Assembly (NCBI GenBank): GCA_013396755.1
Contig: VWZF01004008.1
Coordinates: 1,074,624-1,138,623 of the forward strand
Reading direction: 5' to 3'
Length of the DNA: 64,000 nucleotides
Source: Sclerurus mexicanus
Lineage: Eukaryota > Chordata > Aves > Passeriformes > Furnariidae
The notes beneath the pieces are model-generated. The model saw only the letters and a list, made by a program, of their open reading frames with translations, made no database searches and had not been told where the DNA came from. Numbering within the stretch: the first letter of the stretch is position 1; every line of letters starts with the position of its first letter. This document shows positions 61,201 through 64,000 of this stretch, one piece after another. A program made the position numbers and the translations under genes.

Positions 61201-63477
61201 CTTTTGCTTAGTGGTCTGTGGCCTTTGTTTTAAGAAGGTTTTGCACTCCAGCCTTCAGTGAGATGCTCCCCTCAATGTGGCCCTGCAGTTTCATTGCTCT
61301 GTCATCTTCTGTCTCCTTTTCTTCCTCTTATTTTTATCTGTCCTTGTCTGTCTTGTCCTTCACTTTACCAGAAACAAAACACCCTTTGTGGCCGTAAACT
61401 CAGCGTGCCAAATAGTTTGAATAACTGTAGCACTCCAAGAGTGAATGTAAAACATAAAAGCGTCAGTAAATTCCTTTTAATGTCATCCTATAACAACAAG
61501 AATCCCCATTTTAATAACTGGGGCAGTGGAATGGTTGACCTCGTTGTTTGATGCAACCATTAACTTGCTTGGCTTGGTTCAAAGTCTACTTACATTCTGT
61601 GTTTAGCTCTGCAGCTGGTAATTTAGTGTTAATGATGCTGCATTCATTAACATCCCAATGAGGCCGCTTTTCTTTTCCATGCTTTTCTTCCTAGGGCAGA
61701 TTATTCCGTTACCTGAATCCGTGGCTCAGTACAGGCATTGAGCTGTTTTATTGCCTTTGTTGTGCCCCGGGAAGGGAAGGACACTGAAAGCAAGCGGGTT
61801 GGTCATTTCTGTGGCTGCAGGTGAATAAATCCTTTGATGTTACAATATTAGGAATATTGGGTAGTGTAGAAGATTCTGTGAAGGTTTTGTGTCATTATTT
61901 CCAGCTGTAAGCTCCTGAAAGGTGGGTTTTTTTTCCTGGTGAGAATTGCCTCCCCTTCCTTCACTCATTCGTACCCTGGTCTGCTTCTTTAAGGTTGGGC
62001 TGTTGCTGTGGGATTGTTTTCAGCATTGGAGAGTTAATAAATGGCCCTGCACTACCTTTTCTCCTTAGAGATGAAGGAGCATGGATCACCGTGAACCCAT
62101 TCCCCTGTCCCAAGTCCCTCTCCGTCCGGCATCCGTGGGGGCTTTGATTCCCAGCGCCTTGTTAGTGCCCAGGACAGCAAAGAGATCGGCCATGAGAAGT
62201 TTGAAACGTTTCCTTTTCCATTTATATTCTGCACAAATAAGCAGCATCTGTGAAGTTCTCCCTTGCCAGTGACTTTGCTGGTTGTTTCCTCCTCTTTGGA
62301 GGCCCCGCAGTGAATTTCATTTCTGCAGAGCGATGCTGAGCGGGGCGAAGTCTGAAAGGTGCAGTCTGGTTTTTGAAGGACCCAGGAATCTGCATTAGTG
62401 TCACATCTGCTGCTTCCCAAGCTCGAGCCTTGTGTTCTGCCTTAGGGCACATCTTGAGTGCTTTCCCTGTGGGTACGGGAAAGAAAAAGCTTCAAACCCA
62501 AAAATACTTCGTGGTAATGATGAGTTACTGACCGAGTCGTGTTTGTTTGGGAGAGCTGGGGTGGTTTTCTTCTCAGGGAATTAGAAGGTGTTTTCTTGGT
62601 TTGTGGGGTGGTACAAAGAAATGCTTAAACTCTCTGAATGCCATCTGGGAAGGAGATAAAGGGCCTCACCTGCATCTGTGGTGACAAAATTTCACAGGCA
62701 GATACTGGAGGGAGGGTAGTGCTGTACGCTCCACCTGGGTTGGGTTGGGTTGATTCCCCCCTCCCCTTTTCTCTGATATTGCAGATGTGGATCTGTTTGC
62801 AGTGTTTCACAGAAGCTGCTCTGGCGTTGTTTATTGGAGTCCTCATGCCCAAAATAAGGCCATTATGCAGGGAGAACGTGCTGAGGGATGAAGTGCCCAT
62901 TGCTGTTGGTGAAAATCACTGTGGCTTTGGAAACTTCTGGTTTGGATATAAACTTGGGATTGGATTGACCCAAGCAGAACAGAAGCCATTTAGGATTAGT
63001 GGCCATATTTTTCTTTCCCATCAAATGGCTCTTGGATAAGGAATGTTTATTATTTTACCTCTCTGGTCTGCGTTGTGCTCATGCTTCGTGCAGACTGTAC
63101 AAGCTGCTTTTCTCTTCTGGGGAGGGGAGGGTCATCTGGCACACGCTCCTGGAATTTCATTGTGGAATACAGAAATACATTGTGGCTCAAAATAAACCCA
63201 CCCATGGCTCCTGACACTGGAGGAAAAGCTTTCCAGCCCCACTATGGTCTTCATTCCAGCGAGGCAAGCAGTTGTTAGTGGCAGGAGAAATTTATTCCAG
63301 AGACTGCTATTTCTGCAATTTCAGAGCTGTGCAGCTGTGGAGGGAACTCGATAATCCACTGGTCAGAGGGCCCATCTGTTTCTGATAAAACACGCAGGGA
63401 AAGTGTGGAAAAGTGGCAGGGAGGGCTGGGAGGAGGGTCCCAGCAGTTGTCTGCTGCCTCCTTCCCTTTCTGCATCT
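58266..63477. other. Noncoding DNA, no gene recognised
   Basis: No gene is recognised. T-runs occur near 59459-59490, and TGGGT repeats at 62736-62752 are too short to be a telomere-like array. Frames are short and overlapping. Confidence 0.6.
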
Positions 63478-63601
63478 TCATGGAATAGCAAAACACCCTG
63501 AGCTGGGAGGGACCCACAAGGATCATCCACGTCCAACTCCTGCCGCTGCACAGGACCCCCCAAAATCCCACCATGTGCCTTGAGGCGTTGTCCAGGCAAT
63601 G
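63478..63601 (-). mobile_element. CR1 LINE, 5'-truncated 3' end
   Basis: CATGGAATAGCAAAACACCC, GAGCTGGGAGGGACCCACAA, GGATCATCCACGTCCAACTC, CTGCACAGGACCCCCCAAAA and CCACCATGTGCCTTGAGGCG, TTGTCCAGGC match a CR1 3' end read on the minus strand. It belongs to a different CR1 subfamily from the copies at 7.3 and 30.9 kb, because the body is the GGGACCCACAAGGATCAT type. About 120 bases remain. Confidence 0.88.
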
Positions 63602-63842
63602 AGAAGTGTCTAAGGAGGGATGAGAGAGATGGTGTTTTCCCCTCTCCCTTTCATTTTCCCCCCCCCTAAGAATATGGACTTTATTTCTGCCCTGAATGCT
63701 GCCTGAAAAAGGAGCTGTAGGAAGGGTTGGCACAGCTGCAGTCCTGGGAAAGCCAGCAGAGGTGGGTCTTGGAGCCCATCCAGCCTCCTCCAGCACAGGG
63801 TCAGTCCTGCTGCTCCAGGTGAAATGTGTGGCTTCCTTACCT
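63602..63842. other. Short noncoding stretch
   Basis: No gene is recognised. A C-run of about eight lies near 63658-63666. Confidence 0.6.
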
Positions 63843-63935
63843 GCCATACATATCTAAATATCTCATATATATCCTAGGTATATATCATATATATCTTCTT
63901 GATATATCATAAGATACTTCTTGGTATAAGATACT
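63843..63935. repeat. AT-rich low-complexity sequence
   Basis: TATCTAAATATCTCATATAT, GGTATATATCATATATATC and two copies of ATAAGATACTTC 18 bases apart make a short AT-rich repeat close to the window end. Confidence 0.8.
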
Positions 63936-64000
63936 TCCAAGCAGATCAGGTGGGAGTTTTAATGGAACATTGTTCACCCCTACAGAAGTTCAAAAATGAA

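Noticed and set aside
62736..62752. TGGGT repeats suggesting an interstitial telomere array
   Set aside because: Only about three units are present and the vertebrate telomere unit is TTAGGG, so this is chance low complexity.
1..64000. CRISPR array, operons, bacterial or phage systems
   Set aside because: There are no regularly spaced direct repeats, no dense same-strand coding and no ribosome-binding-site pattern. The CR1 LINE content shows the DNA is from a vertebrate nucleus.

Overview
The window looks like nuclear DNA from a bird. The clearest evidence is six fragments of CR1 LINE 3' ends. They carry the familiar bodies (GGTTTGGGTTGGAAGGGACC and CATGGGCAGGGACA on one strand, CTTTTCCAACC...ATGATTCT on the other) and degenerate ATTCTATG-type tails. 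There is no operon-like gene packing, no dense coding and no bacterial or viral hallmark gene. CR1 also occurs in other reptiles, so 'bird' is an inference from CR1 type and compact, repeat-poor sequence. I cannot name a species.

I find no protein-coding gene that I recognise. The open reading frames are short, overlap on both strands, have no recognisable domains, and the longest ones run through microsatellites, a gap or CpG-rich low-complexity DNA. The sequence is best read as intergenic DNA or one or more long introns. Two short segments, 29887-29958 and 43262-43309, have splice-site-like borders and one open phase-0 frame. They are offered as exon candidates at low confidence.

Layout. 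1-14.2 kb: single-copy noncoding DNA with one minus-strand CR1 at 7.3 kb. 14.2-23.7 kb: three GC-rich, CpG-dense islands (14.2, 17.8 and 23.3 kb) in ordinary noncoding DNA. 23.7-32.0 kb: AT-richer DNA with the better exon candidate and a second minus-strand CR1. 32.0-33.25 kb: an almost pure A/T block ending in a palindromic minisatellite. 33.47-34.3 kb: an abrupt switch to CpG-dense GC-rich DNA with two different tandem arrays on either side of a 225-base assembly gap. 36.9-38.95 kb: three plus-strand CR1 3' ends, two of them back to back. 39-57.8 kb: noncoding DNA with three perfect palindromes, a CTCF-like site at 45.03 kb and an AT-rich block at 46.7 kb. 57.8-58.3 kb: another CpG-rich island. 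58.3-64 kb: noncoding DNA ending in a sixth CR1 and a short AT-rich repeat.

No pathway or gene system can be reconstructed. The items of most interest are the CpG islands without an obvious gene, the AT/GC compositional cliff around the assembly gap, the possible exons and the perfect palindromes.
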